Origin: Phocaeicola sp.
GTDB lineage: Bacteria > Bacteroidota > Bacteroidia > Bacteroidales > Bacteroidaceae
NCBI GenBank assembly: GCA_022764505.1
Contig: JALEQJ010000014.1
Span: forward strand, 1 to 50,703
Reading direction: 5' to 3'
Length of the DNA: 50,703 bases
Below the pieces are notes generated by a model, which was not told the origin of the DNA, searched no databases, and saw only the letters and a program-made list of their open reading frames with translations. The translations under genes were made by a program, and so were the position numbers. Position 1 is the first letter of the stretch, and each line of letters opens with the position of its first letter. Positions 16,539 to 24,957 of the stretch are shown here, piece after piece.

Positions 16539-17762
16539 TTAAGCTACTCCGGCTTTGTCGTGTTTATAATCTTCTGCGCTTTGTGGTAAGATGAGATTGA
16601 GTGTTACCGCTACGATAGCAGATAACCCTATACCCTGTAGTGAGAAGTTACCAAACTGCAGTACTGCGCCTCCTATACCTGTAGTGAGTGTTACGGAGAG
16701 TATTACTACATTGCGTGAGCTACCGAAGTTTACTTTACTATTGAGAAGGTTGGAGATTCCTGCACCGGCTATTGTACCAAATAGCAAAAGCATAATACCT
16801 CCCAATACGGCTTGATCTATACTTTTGAGCAAAGAACTCACTTTTCCTACCATAGAAAAGACAATACCAGTTACGGCAGCAATACGGAGTACCACAGGAT
16901 CTGTAACTTTGGTAAGAGACATAGCACCGGTTACTTCGGAATAAGTGGTAACAGGAGGTGCGCCTATACAGCCTGCAAAAAGACAAGCCAAACCATCGCC
17001 CAACATAGTACGATGTAAGCCCGGATCTTTTACAAAATCTTTTTCTGCCACACTGTTTACCACATAAACATCTCCTATATGTTCTATCACTGGGGCTATG
17101 GCTACCGGAATCATAAATAAGATGGGTTCCCAGCTCCACTTATCCGGCAATACCAACTGTGGGAGAGAGAGCCAACTTGCCTCTGCTATGGGTGTAAAGT
17201 CTACCTCAAAGAAGATAATATCGCAAATATACCCCACTACAATACCACAGAAAATAGGAATAAGCTTAAGTAAACCTTTGGAATAGAGTGTTACTACGAT
17301 GGCTACTGCAAGAGAAATAACAGCCAATGTCCAATTCTGTGCAGCCATATTTACCGCAGCTCCGGACAGAGATAACCCGATGAGCATAATGATAGGACCT
17401 ATCACGATAGGAGGAAAGAGCTTCTTTATGAATTTGGTTCCCCATAGCCTTATAAGCAGGGACATAAGCATATACACCAACGCTACGCCTATGATACCGA
17501 ATAAAGCGCCTTGTAAACCATATAGTTCTGTAGCTTTAATAATGGGAGCAATAAAGGCAAAACTACTACCTAAGAAAATAGGCACTTTCCCTTGGGTTAC
17601 CAAGTGAAAAATGAGTGTTCCTACACCGGCAGAGAAGAGAGCGGTAGAAGGATCAAGACCTACTAATAAAGGAACTAAGACTGTTGCACCGAACGCAACG
17701 AAGAGATACTGAACGCCTACAATGGTTTTCCTTGCAGGGTTTAATTTTAAGGTTGATGCCAT
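16539..17762 (-). CDS. uraA: Uracil permease (NCS2 family)
   Basis: This 407-residue inner-membrane protein carries the NCS2 fold, with about 14 segments expected. The UraA substrate residues align well: Glu227-His228 in APVIEHIGDV and Glu276 in TTYSEVTGA. Their 49-residue spacing equals that of E. coli UraA Glu241 and Glu290. This supports proton-coupled uracil uptake rather than xanthine or urate transport. It is first in a two-gene unit with the YeiH-type gene, and a -7 box lies about 42 bp upstream of its start. Confidence 0.9.
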   Translation of the reverse strand: MASTLKLNPARKTIVGVQYLFVAFGATVLVPLLVGLDPSTALFSAGVGTLIFHLVTQGKVPIFLGSSFAFIAPIIKATELYGLQGALFGIIGVALVYMLMSLLIRLWGTKFIKKLFPPIVIGPIIMLIGLSLSGAAVNMAAQNWTLAVISLAVAIVVTLYSKGLLKLIPIFCGIVVGYICDIIFFEVDFTPIAEASWLSLPQLVLPDKWSWEPILFMIPVAIAPVIEHIGDVYVVNSVAEKDFVKDPGLHRTMLGDGLACLFAGCIGAPPVTTYSEVTGAMSLTKVTDPVVLRIAAVTGIVFSMVGKVSSLLKSIDQAVLGGIMLLLFGTIAGAGISNLLNSKVNFGSSRNVVILSVTLTTGIGGAVLQFGNFSLQGIGLSAIVAVTLNLILPQSAEDYKHDKAGVA

Positions 17763-17803
17763 ATACGAATATGTGTTTGTTGGGTTGAAAACTTATTCGT
17801 TTA

Positions 17804-17811
17804 CAAATGTA
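17804..17811 (-). promoter_or_regulatory. -7 box of the uraA promoter
   Basis: On the minus strand TACATTTG matches TAnnTTTG, about 42 bp upstream of the uraA ATG. No clear -33 TTTG is seen at the right distance. Confidence 0.5.
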
Positions 17812-17920
17812 AGAAGTTTTTCACGTTGCGGCTCTCTTTTTAAGCAGAAATATATAGCTGTGCTTTTCTACTTCTCTGCCAACTTCTTTTTGTAGCAAAG
17901 AAGTTTTATTTTGTACTTCG

Positions 17921-17997
17921 GTTTATGTATTCCGTACTGGAAGTCTATATATTTCGTACCACAGTTTATATAAACTTCCATTGCGGTTTATGTAAAC
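17921..17997 (+). repeat. 22-bp periodic array (array 2), array end of element B
   Basis: Four units start at 17921, 17943, 17964 and 17986 (steps 22, 21, 22). The first two are degenerate (GTTTATGTATTC, GTCTATATATTT); the last two are intact (GTTTATATAAAC, GTTTATGTAAAC). The same degenerate-then-intact order and the same 22, 21, 22 spacing recur in the stand-alone array at 38308. Confidence 0.8.
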
Positions 17998-18062
17998 TGT
18001 AGTACGAAATAGAGATTTTCATATTTACCTCCCTTGAATAGGTAAGAAGTTCTCAAAATTCT

Positions 18063-18167
18063 CTAAGCACAATACCTATGGCATTGTTTTTATGCACGCA
18101 TATAGGCAGGGTTCTCCGTTTCCCTCCGAACACCTGCCCTAACAACAGCAAATCCCCGATGGGGATT
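18063..18167 (+). repeat. Three-hairpin module 2 of element B
   Basis: H1 is CAATACC/GGCATTG (18070-18086). H2 is GGCAGGGTTC pairing with GAAC and CCTGCC across a bulged A (18105-18138, 13-nt loop). H3 is a perfect AATCCCC/GGGGATT (18151-18167). H3 is perfect here but one pair shorter in element A. Confidence 0.8.
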
Positions 18168-18248
18168 CCTTGCTCAAACATAGTGTAATAGATGATATAC
18201 TCATAAGCAATCCCAAATTTGAGCAGTAAATAGATTGTGTACAAATAA

Positions 18249-18354
18249 ATAACGCCGTAGGTGTTATGCCTTTGTTAGGGCAGGGTTAGGAGCATAGCGG
18301 ATAACCCTGTCTATGCGTATCGTACCATCATCAACCCCATAAGGGTTGTGCTAA
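18249..18354 (-). repeat. Three-hairpin module 1 of element B
   Basis: Read on the minus strand, H1 is CAACCC/GGGTTG (18332-18348). H2 is the perfect TAACCCTG/CAGGGTTA pair around a 13-nt loop (18281-18309). H3 is ATAACACC/GGCGTTAT with loop TAC (18249-18267). The H2 stem equals that of module 1 in element A, while the loop differs, as expected for a conserved fold. Confidence 0.8.
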
Positions 18355-18474
18355 GACTAAGGAAGAAGGGGATTAACAATAGTATCATTTAGGTTTACTT
18401 CCTTGACATCATCAATAAAATAGAGTTCAGACCAATATAAGGGAGATTGAGTTGGAGGGATTTGAAAGAAAAAC

Positions 18475-18504
18475 AGAGGGTATGCCTATTTTGACATACC
18501 CTCT
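18475..18504 (-). terminator. Terminator of the lipoprotein gene at 18529
   Basis: On the minus strand AGAGGGTATG pairs with CATACCCTCT around a short loop and is followed by a T-rich stretch (GTTTTTCTTT). It lies 24 bp after the lipoprotein stop codon and is nearly identical to the terminator after rseP. Confidence 0.85.
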
Positions 18505-18528
18505 TATTGCAATAGGTTATGATTATAA

Positions 18529-20358
18529 TCAATTATTCGCCCAAGGCGTACCGGCTTTTTGTACGGGTATCACAGATGTTTTGATGTCCCAGTAAACTAT
18601 GCTCGGCAACCTAGTCTTGTCTATGGTAATTACAGGAGACATCAACGTTCCATTAAGCGCACTTGTACTTGATACTCCCCACCCCCAACAAATCCTACTA
18701 TAAGGAGAGATTGATCCTTTTACCCATGTCATAGGATAAAAATACCGAGAAGTACCATTGCTCAAATCTTGAGCTACCACAGGTGGATAGAATCTACTTA
18801 CATAGTCTGCGGTATGAAGCGCCCAGAAACTACTTTGGCGAGTATCCGCAAAACTTCCCTTATAATGAGGACCCAAATACACAGACTCAATACGGATAGC
18901 CTTAGCATTATATCCGGTATAAGTAGGATCCGGAACTAATGTATACCTCCATGCCGAATATTGCAACTTATCTGCATTCTGAAAACGCAGTGCATAAATA
19001 GAAGGATTTCCATTCCAATAAGAATCCCGGCACTTGATAATCTGCCCATTCACACGTACATCTGCATCGTTATGGTGAGGTCCCGGAGTAGCTTGATTTT
19101 CAAATTTCAGCCATTCACCTACATTTTTAAACAATCCATGAGCGTCCAACACCTCCGGTACGAACCAGTTGGCATTCATAAAGTTTGCCGCACTGATTTG
19201 GCTATGTGTATAAAGCCCTATTCCCTGATCATATGTATTGGTGATGTGTATCGGATTCGTAGATTGGGGATTTGTTCCTACATAACCTTCCCCGAAGTAT
19301 TCCAATGCCAATTTAGAACGCACCACAGAAGTATGTAAGATACGACGTGTACCGTGCTTCGGAACATTGGTAGAGCCCCATATATAGAGCGTAGTCATCT
19401 TGGGAACATTCTGCTCTTTACCATTGAGAACACGCACAGCATTTGCCAAAACATGTGTAACGGGAGAAGCAGGCATGGTAGCTTTAGGCACTCCCCATAC
19501 CAAGAAATACTTACCATAAGTACTCTTTCCATTCATTTCCGGGACAAGGGTTGTAGTACCATTCTCATCTACAAAGGTGTATTTAGGCTCTTGTGCTGTA
19601 GCTTTCCATGCAGGAAGTGTAGTGGTGCCTACAGTAGGCAGTGCATTCAGATCATAATATCCGGCTCCCGTATCCAGTGCATTACTTTGATAAGTAATAC
19701 TCTTTATGCGCACTACATAGTCCATGGCGTTCTTCAGTTCCACACGCATGAGTAAGCCCATGGCACGGAAAGTTATCTTTCCTGTCTTCGGAGTATTCAC
19801 ATAGATTCTGCCTCCTGCCTCTTTTACTTCCAGCTTTGTCCAAGGAAAATAAACAGGTACAGGCTTTAAGATTTCTTTCCCTACAGTTAGGGCTTGCAGT
19901 TTGTTTCCGTTCGGGTTAAAATTTACACGCTTGTTATTTTTATCAAAAGTCCCACCTACATATCCTGCTATGTACCAATTCTCTGTAGTATTCATAGCAA
20001 GTGGTGTACCATAGACATCTGTGTTTATATCCAAATTCTTCACATAGAGATGGTTCTGCCCTGCGGTTTTATTCCAAGTAATCTCTACATAATACTTTTT
20101 TGTTCCTGTACCATTGGAGATTACAGCTATGGATTTCATCGCGTCTTCTGTCATTTTCAGTACAGGACCATCGGCATTGAGCAGGAAATTCATAGCACGA
20201 GAATCTTCGGTTTCTCCTTCCAAATTCATACTCACAATAGATGCTTTTTCGTTGGGTGATGATTTTCCTCCATTAGGTTCATCGGATTTGCTACACGATA
20301 CAAGCAAAAGCAGTACAAGCAAACAAAATGCCTGCTTACTGTAATTTTTCAAATTCAT
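18529..20358 (-). CDS. Large surface lipoprotein, possibly fimbrillin-like
   Basis: This 609-residue protein starts with a lipoprotein signal peptide whose lipobox is LLVSC, making Cys22 the lipidated residue. A low-complexity SKSDEPNGGK linker follows, and then beta-rich sequence with many Thr, Asn and aromatic residues. The first ~250 residues (two beta domains, with a segment RVELKNAMDYVVRIKSIT) recall fimbrillin-type proteins of Bacteroidales, but I cannot assign the family firmly. The C-terminal half contains many Trp and Tyr residues and might bind a ligand. A 43-residue ORF lies 76 bp upstream on the same strand, and a terminator follows. Confidence 0.7.
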   Translation of the reverse strand: MNLKNYSKQAFCLLVLLLLVSCSKSDEPNGGKSSPNEKASIVSMNLEGETEDSRAMNFLLNADGPVLKMTEDAMKSIAVISNGTGTKKYYVEITWNKTAGQNHLYVKNLDINTDVYGTPLAMNTTENWYIAGYVGGTFDKNNKRVNFNPNGNKLQALTVGKEILKPVPVYFPWTKLEVKEAGGRIYVNTPKTGKITFRAMGLLMRVELKNAMDYVVRIKSITYQSNALDTGAGYYDLNALPTVGTTTLPAWKATAQEPKYTFVDENGTTTLVPEMNGKSTYGKYFLVWGVPKATMPASPVTHVLANAVRVLNGKEQNVPKMTTLYIWGSTNVPKHGTRRILHTSVVRSKLALEYFGEGYVGTNPQSTNPIHITNTYDQGIGLYTHSQISAANFMNANWFVPEVLDAHGLFKNVGEWLKFENQATPGPHHNDADVRVNGQIIKCRDSYWNGNPSIYALRFQNADKLQYSAWRYTLVPDPTYTGYNAKAIRIESVYLGPHYKGSFADTRQSSFWALHTADYVSRFYPPVVAQDLSNGTSRYFYPMTWVKGSISPYSRICWGWGVSSTSALNGTLMSPVITIDKTRLPSIVYWDIKTSVIPVQKAGTPWANN

Positions 20359-20434
20359 AAATTTCTTCTAAAATTGTTTTTGTGTGGAATTGTTGTTTTT
20401 CAGGTGTTCCATGCTTTCAGGGGCAATGCTTAGA

Positions 20435-20566
20435 TCAAAAATCACCTTCTTCTGTGCCTTCATAACCTATGACATTTCCCTCCATTGAAAAGGTTTCCAT
20501 CAGCCTTAGAGGAGAACATACTGTCAAGATCTCCACAGTAGGAGCCTCATACTTTTCTTTTTCCAT
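20435..20566 (-). CDS. Small acidic protein, 43 residues
   Basis: On the minus strand an ATG at 20566 opens a 43-codon frame ending with TGA at 20435. The product starts MEKEKYEAPTVEIL and ends GYEGTEEGDF. It is acidic, has one Cys and no signal peptide. Short proteins with a YEAPxVEx start followed by an acidic, Gly-rich tail are frequent in Bacteroidales next to surface-protein genes. A promoter-like pair lies just upstream (TTTCTTTG at 20609-20616 and TTTG at 20634-20637, minus strand, 17-bp spacer). It probably leads a two-gene unit with the lipoprotein. Its function is unknown. Confidence 0.55.
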   Translation of the reverse strand: MEKEKYEAPTVEILTVCSPLRLMETFSMEGNVIGYEGTEEGDF

Positions 20567-20696
20567 GCGTTTTTATATTGATTTATTTTGTGTTGCATTA
20601 AATCGGCGCAAAGAAAAAAAAAAAAAACAGGCAACAAATTATTTCACTTTTTTTAGGAATTAAACGGAGTTTTATCAGAGTTTGGTTATTCACAAG

Positions 20697-20749
20697 CCTT
20701 AGCACAACCCACCGGTTGATGATGGAGCAATACACATAGACAGGGTTAT
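20697..20749 (+). repeat. Truncated three-hairpin module
   Basis: CCTTAGCACAACCC, GGTTGATGATGG and the CATAGACAGGGTTAT stretch match module 1 of element A (7087-7141) in the same orientation. H1 is kept as CAACC/GGTTG around an altered loop. H2 and H3 are missing, so this is a solo, broken copy. Confidence 0.7.
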
Positions 20750-20779
20750 AGTAACTTATCACACACTGCAAAGTCAAGC

Positions 20780-20806
20780 AAGATGACAAGCTAAATTTGT
20801 CATCTT
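20780..20806 (-). other. Stem-loop overlapping the MATE stop codon
   Basis: AAGATGACA (20780-20788) pairs with TGTCATCTT (20798-20806) around a 9-nt loop, and the stem includes the stop codon of the MATE gene. No strong T run follows on the minus strand, so intrinsic termination is uncertain. Confidence 0.35.
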
Positions 20807-22146
20807 TGAGAGCGTGCAACGATTACTCTGTACAAATAAAAGAAAGTAGGAAGTAAGAAACAATCTGCTGCAAACCATGCCACAGAATCACCGAAAGCTA
20901 CGGCTGTAAATCCCCATAGAGGCACAGCCCAAATACTCACACCGGTTCTGGCAAACATCTCTGTTACACCGGAAATCATAGCCAGTTTTGTATAGCCCAT
21001 ACCTTGTATGGCACTTCTGAATAGGCATAACGTTCCCAATAGAGGAAACAAAACAGCCGCCACGTGCATAAAGAGAGTTGCTTTTTCTATTACCTCTATT
21101 TCTGAGGCATCTACAAACAGCATCACCATTTGTTCTGTAGTGAACCATAGCAGTACTCCTACGAAGAGAGAGTAAACCATCATCATCATAAACGCAGTTT
21201 TTACACCGTCCATAATGCGCTGCAACTTCCCTGCACCATAATTTTGTCCTACATAGGTAGCTATGGAAATACCCACGCTCTCATATACACAAAGGAAAAA
21301 CATTTTGATACGAATAGCCGCTGTAAAAGCTGCTACACAAGCTGTCCCCAATGCATTGTTGGCACTTTGCAGCATCATACTGCCTATAGCTGTAATAGAG
21401 AATTGCAAACCCATAGGAACACCTATTTCCAATAGAGTACGGGCTATTCTGCCATCGTATCTTTTTTCATCGCTCTGCGCGTGCAGTATATCAAATCTAT
21501 GCATAAGATACCAGTAGCAAGCTAAGGCAGACACCACCTGAGAAACAAGCGTAGCAATAGCCGCTCCGGGTACACCCCACCCCAATACCAATATAGCAAA
21601 GAAATCTAACAGAATATTCAACACCGTAGAGAAAAGCAAAAACCAAAAAGGCGTATTGCTGTCTCCCAAAGCACGCATAATAGCTGCCAGCAGATTATAA
21701 AAGAAGGTGAAAGGAATACCTACAAAAGCGATAAACAAGTACCAATACGCATTCTCAAAAATAACTTCCGGTGTCTTCATCAGCTTCAGAATATCTGCAC
21801 AAAGCCACGAAGTAAGTATAGCCAAAAACAGAGAAATAACAATGGAAATTTTCAAGCTCACATATACATACCTACGTAACGCATCGTAATCTCTTGCACC
21901 GAATTTCTGCGCCACAGGGATAGCAAAGCCGTTACAGCACCCATTGCAGAAACCGAAAATAAGAAAGACAACAGAAGTACTTGCCCCTATAGAAGCCAAA
22001 GCATGAATACCTAAAAATTGACCTACAATAGCTGCATCTATCAGCGAATAAGTTTGTTGGAGTAAGTTTCCCAACAGTAAGGGAACAGTAAATTTTAATA
22101 GCAAAGGAAGCGATTTTCCCTCCGTCATTTCACGCATTGTAGCCAT
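20800..22146 (-). CDS. MATE family efflux transporter
   Basis: This 448-residue inner-membrane protein of the MATE family would export drugs or metabolites in exchange for Na+ or H+. The N-terminus shows the family pattern: a short amphipathic start, then PLLLGNLLQQTYSLIDAAIVGQ. About 12 membrane segments in two similar halves are expected. It resembles the DinF/NorM-like Bacteroidota branch, but the substrate cannot be inferred. A -7 box (TACTTTTG, minus strand, 22171-22178) lies 25 bp upstream of the ATG, so it can be transcribed apart from the trkH gene 73 bp upstream. Confidence 0.9.
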   Translation of the reverse strand: MATMREMTEGKSLPLLLKFTVPLLLGNLLQQTYSLIDAAIVGQFLGIHALASIGASTSVVFLIFGFCNGCCNGFAIPVAQKFGARDYDALRRYVYVSLKISIVISLFLAILTSWLCADILKLMKTPEVIFENAYWYLFIAFVGIPFTFFYNLLAAIMRALGDSNTPFWFLLFSTVLNILLDFFAILVLGWGVPGAAIATLVSQVVSALACYWYLMHRFDILHAQSDEKRYDGRIARTLLEIGVPMGLQFSITAIGSMMLQSANNALGTACVAAFTAAIRIKMFFLCVYESVGISIATYVGQNYGAGKLQRIMDGVKTAFMMMMVYSLFVGVLLWFTTEQMVMLFVDASEIEVIEKATLFMHVAAVLFPLLGTLCLFRSAIQGMGYTKLAMISGVTEMFARTGVSIWAVPLWGFTAVAFGDSVAWFAADCFLLPTFFYLYRVIVARSQR

Positions 22147-22170
22147 ATAGTTATCCTCAATAATAGGCTA

Positions 22171-22178
22171 CAAAAGTA
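22171..22178 (-). promoter_or_regulatory. -7 box of the MATE gene promoter
   Basis: On the minus strand TACTTTTG matches TAnnTTTG. A TTTG at 22204-22207 lies 25 bp away, longer than the usual 19-21 bp. The start site would be only about 18 nt before the ATG. Confidence 0.45.
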
Positions 22179-22219
22179 CGATAATTGATAGGGATAGTGC
22201 ACACAAATGCCATAAAACC

Positions 22220-23716
22220 TCAATGCTTACTCCAAAATCCCGGTGTAAACATAAGCAGTACACCCAGAAGTTCCAAACGCCCCATAAGCATAAGAAAAGA
22301 AGTAATCCATTTTGCGGCATCGGGCAGTGCGCTCCAAGAAAAAGCAGGACCAAAATTCCCCAAAGCAGGTCCCACGCAACCTAAACTGGAAATAGATAAA
22401 CTCAAGGACTCTATGAAACCTACATTACAAGCCAGCAATGCCACTGTACCAAAAAACAGACAAGCCATATATAAGACAATAAAGGTATTTACCGTAGATA
22501 GCGTAGAGGCAGGAACAGTATGATGATTGATCTTGATAGGTAGCACAGCACGTGGGTGCATAAGGCGATAAAGCTCATTTTTTATACTTTGCAGTACAAT
22601 GAGTACACGCATACTCTTTATACCAGCAGAGGTTGAGCCGGTACAGCCTCCTGCTACCATAATATATAAGAACAAAGCCCATACCACAGGTGGCCAAAGC
22701 ATAAAATCTGCTGTAGAAAATCCTGTACCGGAATGAATAGAGGCTACTTGAAAAAGCGACAATCTAAAAGCCGGTTCCAAATCATACTGCTCTCTCACGA
22801 TAAGTATACCCATCACCATGAGGGTAATAACTCCTACAGAGAATAGGAACATACGTGTCTCTACGTCTGTAATCCATTTCCAAACCTGCCCCTTGATAAG
22901 AATAAAGTACAAGCTAAAATTCAAACTAGCCAATAGCATAAAGACAGATACTACATACTCTATGTAGGCAGAGTTCCAATGTGCTATACTGGCTTGTTTG
23001 GTAGAAAAGCCACCCGTAGACATTGTACAAAAAGAATGGCAAACTGCATCGAACCAATCCATACCGCCCAAAAGAAGCAGACATGTTTCTGTAAGTGTAA
23101 ATGCTACATAAAACCCCCAAATCCATTTCGCAATAGTACTGATTTTAGGAAGTATTTTCTCCCTGCTTACACCGGCAGATTCTGCAGAAGCCAACATCTG
23201 ATTTCCAACTCCGAAGATAGGTAGTACCGCTATGGTAAAAAACACGATTCCCAATCCACCTATCCACTGAATAAGACTGCGCCAAAAAAGCATTCCATGA
23301 GAAAGGCTCTCTATATTGTCCAAGATAGTAGCTCCCGTTGTACTGAAACCGGACATAGTTTCAAAGAAAGCATCGGGGATTCTTGGTATTTCTCCACTCA
23401 AATAGAATGGCAGCATACCCATCGTGGTAAACAGAACCCATGTAGCCATCACTATACAATATCCATCTCTGCGAGACAACTCTCTATCTGCATTTTTTCC
23501 TATGAGCAAAAGGAGCAACCCTATTCCTCCTGAAATGAAAGACGCCCAGAAAAAGGAGGAGTAAGATTTCTCTCCATAGGCTATAGCAACCATAGCACAA
23601 AGACACATCATACCGCATTCTATAAGAAGTAGAATTCCCAAAATTCTACTTATCATTTTTTTATTGACAAGTCCTTTATGCTGTTTCTCTATTTGTAGTG
23701 TACTATCATTCCACAT
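22220..23716 (-). CDS. trkH: TrkH-type potassium uptake channel subunit
   Basis: This 498-residue inner-membrane protein of the TrkH/KtrB family takes up K+. The four pore-loop regions that form the selectivity filter are visible in order: MSGFSTTGAT, CTMSTGGFST, HSGTGFSTAD and SLGCVGPALG. The usual cytoplasmic NAD-binding partner TrkA is not in the window. The gene starts 20 bp after the apgM-like gene and is probably read from the thrA operon. Confidence 0.93.
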   Translation of the reverse strand: MWNDSTLQIEKQHKGLVNKKMISRILGILLLIECGMMCLCAMVAIAYGEKSYSSFFWASFISGGIGLLLLLIGKNADRELSRRDGYCIVMATWVLFTTMGMLPFYLSGEIPRIPDAFFETMSGFSTTGATILDNIESLSHGMLFWRSLIQWIGGLGIVFFTIAVLPIFGVGNQMLASAESAGVSREKILPKISTIAKWIWGFYVAFTLTETCLLLLGGMDWFDAVCHSFCTMSTGGFSTKQASIAHWNSAYIEYVVSVFMLLASLNFSLYFILIKGQVWKWITDVETRMFLFSVGVITLMVMGILIVREQYDLEPAFRLSLFQVASIHSGTGFSTADFMLWPPVVWALFLYIMVAGGCTGSTSAGIKSMRVLIVLQSIKNELYRLMHPRAVLPIKINHHTVPASTLSTVNTFIVLYMACLFFGTVALLACNVGFIESLSLSISSLGCVGPALGNFGPAFSWSALPDAAKWITSFLMLMGRLELLGVLLMFTPGFWSKH

Positions 23717-23736
23717 ATTGATAACATTTTCTGCTT

Positions 23737-24945
23737 TTAGCGCACAAACATATCCATAAATTCTCTACCAGCCAAACCTTTTAAGCTCCCTTCCAGCACG
23801 CTTTCTTCTGTGTACACCTGCACTGTATCTGCCATTATCCCCCTCTCATATACCAAGAAAGGAACAGGTACAGCTGTATGATGTTTCAAAGCGCAAGGAG
23901 TAGCGTGATCCGGCAGAAAAGCGAGTCGTGTCATCTCCTTATTTGCCTCTATAGCTTCTATAACAGGAGATAACAGCTGAGCATCTATATCTTCTATGAT
24001 TTGCTTTTTCAGTGCTGCATTTCCTATATGAGAAGCCTCATCTGCCGCTTCTATATGCAGATATACCAAATCATAATTCTCTAATGCGTCTATAGCCGCC
24101 TGTGCTTTTGCCTCATAATTTGTATCCCAAAGTCCTGTAGCACCATCTACAGGCAATAAATCCATTCCTGTATAATGGGCTATACCCTTCATCACAGCAG
24201 TAGCCGTAATCATTGCAGTACGTTTCAGAGCAGGATAAAGCGTGGAAAGCAATGGTATCTGAGGAGTTGTTCCTATGCCCCAAAGTGCAATACCATTGGC
24301 AGGCAATAAGCCATTTGCTTGTCGTTGTTTATTCAGAGGGTGAGCAGAGAGAAAGGCGTGTGCCGTAGCCATCAGGTCATTAAGTTGTTCTGCTGTTTGC
24401 GTGCCTTCGGCTTGTGTTTTACGCACAGATATATGTTCTACGGGTAAGTTTAAGGCTTCGTGTGGAGGTGTGCTGACTATCTGTACAGCAAGTCCTTTTC
24501 CTCTCAAAAGATGCCTATATCTTTCTCCTTTCCCGAAAGTAAACACCGAAGAGTGCAGGTATACCTCCAAATCCTGCAATAATGTATGTGCTTCTGCCGT
24601 ACTAATACCTCCTCCCATATGGTCTACCAGTATACCATCTATGATAGACACCAAATTACAGCGCAAGACGATGTCTTCCGCCTCTAATGAAAGTTTCAAA
24701 TCTACAGCTTCCAAAGCTCCTCTACCTATACAATGCTGTCGTACATCATAACCAAGGATAGCCATATTTGCCACCTCGCTTCCTGCCGGCATTCCATAAG
24801 GTATGGTTTGCAGAGTACCGCATTTCCCCTTGCGTGCCAAAGTGTCCAAATTCGGGGTCTTAGCTTGTGCCAATGGGGTCTTTCCTCCCCATTGTGGCAA
24901 AGCCTCATCTGCTATTCCATCTCCTAAAATAATCAGTCTACGCAC
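23737..24945 (-). CDS. apgM: ApgM-like cofactor-independent phosphoglycerate mutase / putative homoserine kinase
   Basis: This 402-residue member of the alkaline-phosphatase superfamily matches archaeal-type phosphoglycerate mutase. Its metal site LGDGIAD is at 7-13, the predicted nucleophile Ser56 lies in GSEVANM, GRGALEA is at 74-80, and EAADEASH and LPDHATP supply the remaining metal ligands. In Bacteroidota this gene usually lies with thrA and thrC, where no ThrB is present, and it has been proposed to act as the missing homoserine kinase. Here it starts 12 bp after thrA, which supports that role. thrC, however, is absent and trkH follows. Both activities remain possible. Confidence 0.85.
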   Translation of the reverse strand: MRRLIILGDGIADEALPQWGGKTPLAQAKTPNLDTLARKGKCGTLQTIPYGMPAGSEVANMAILGYDVRQHCIGRGALEAVDLKLSLEAEDIVLRCNLVSIIDGILVDHMGGGISTAEAHTLLQDLEVYLHSSVFTFGKGERYRHLLRGKGLAVQIVSTPPHEALNLPVEHISVRKTQAEGTQTAEQLNDLMATAHAFLSAHPLNKQRQANGLLPANGIALWGIGTTPQIPLLSTLYPALKRTAMITATAVMKGIAHYTGMDLLPVDGATGLWDTNYEAKAQAAIDALENYDLVYLHIEAADEASHIGNAALKKQIIEDIDAQLLSPVIEAIEANKEMTRLAFLPDHATPCALKHHTAVPVPFLVYERGIMADTVQVYTEESVLEGSLKGLAGREFMDMFVR

Positions 24946-24957
24946 GCTGTTACAGTT

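Larger units (their letters stand above)
17943..18504 (-). repeat. Repeat element B, inverted copy of element A
   Basis: On the minus strand this region matches 6951-7512 over its full length. The order is: terminator hairpin next to the upstream gene (18475-18504), module 1 (18249-18354), spacer, module 2 (18063-18167), then the 22-bp array. A and B share stretches of more than 40 identical bases in module 2. As in A, the terminator end abuts the stop codon of the gene reading into it (the lipoprotein at 18529). Confidence 0.85.

Noticed and set aside
17921-17997. A small CRISPR array
   Set aside because: The regularly spaced repeats are only 12 bp with 10-bp linkers that are themselves similar, and there are no cas genes.
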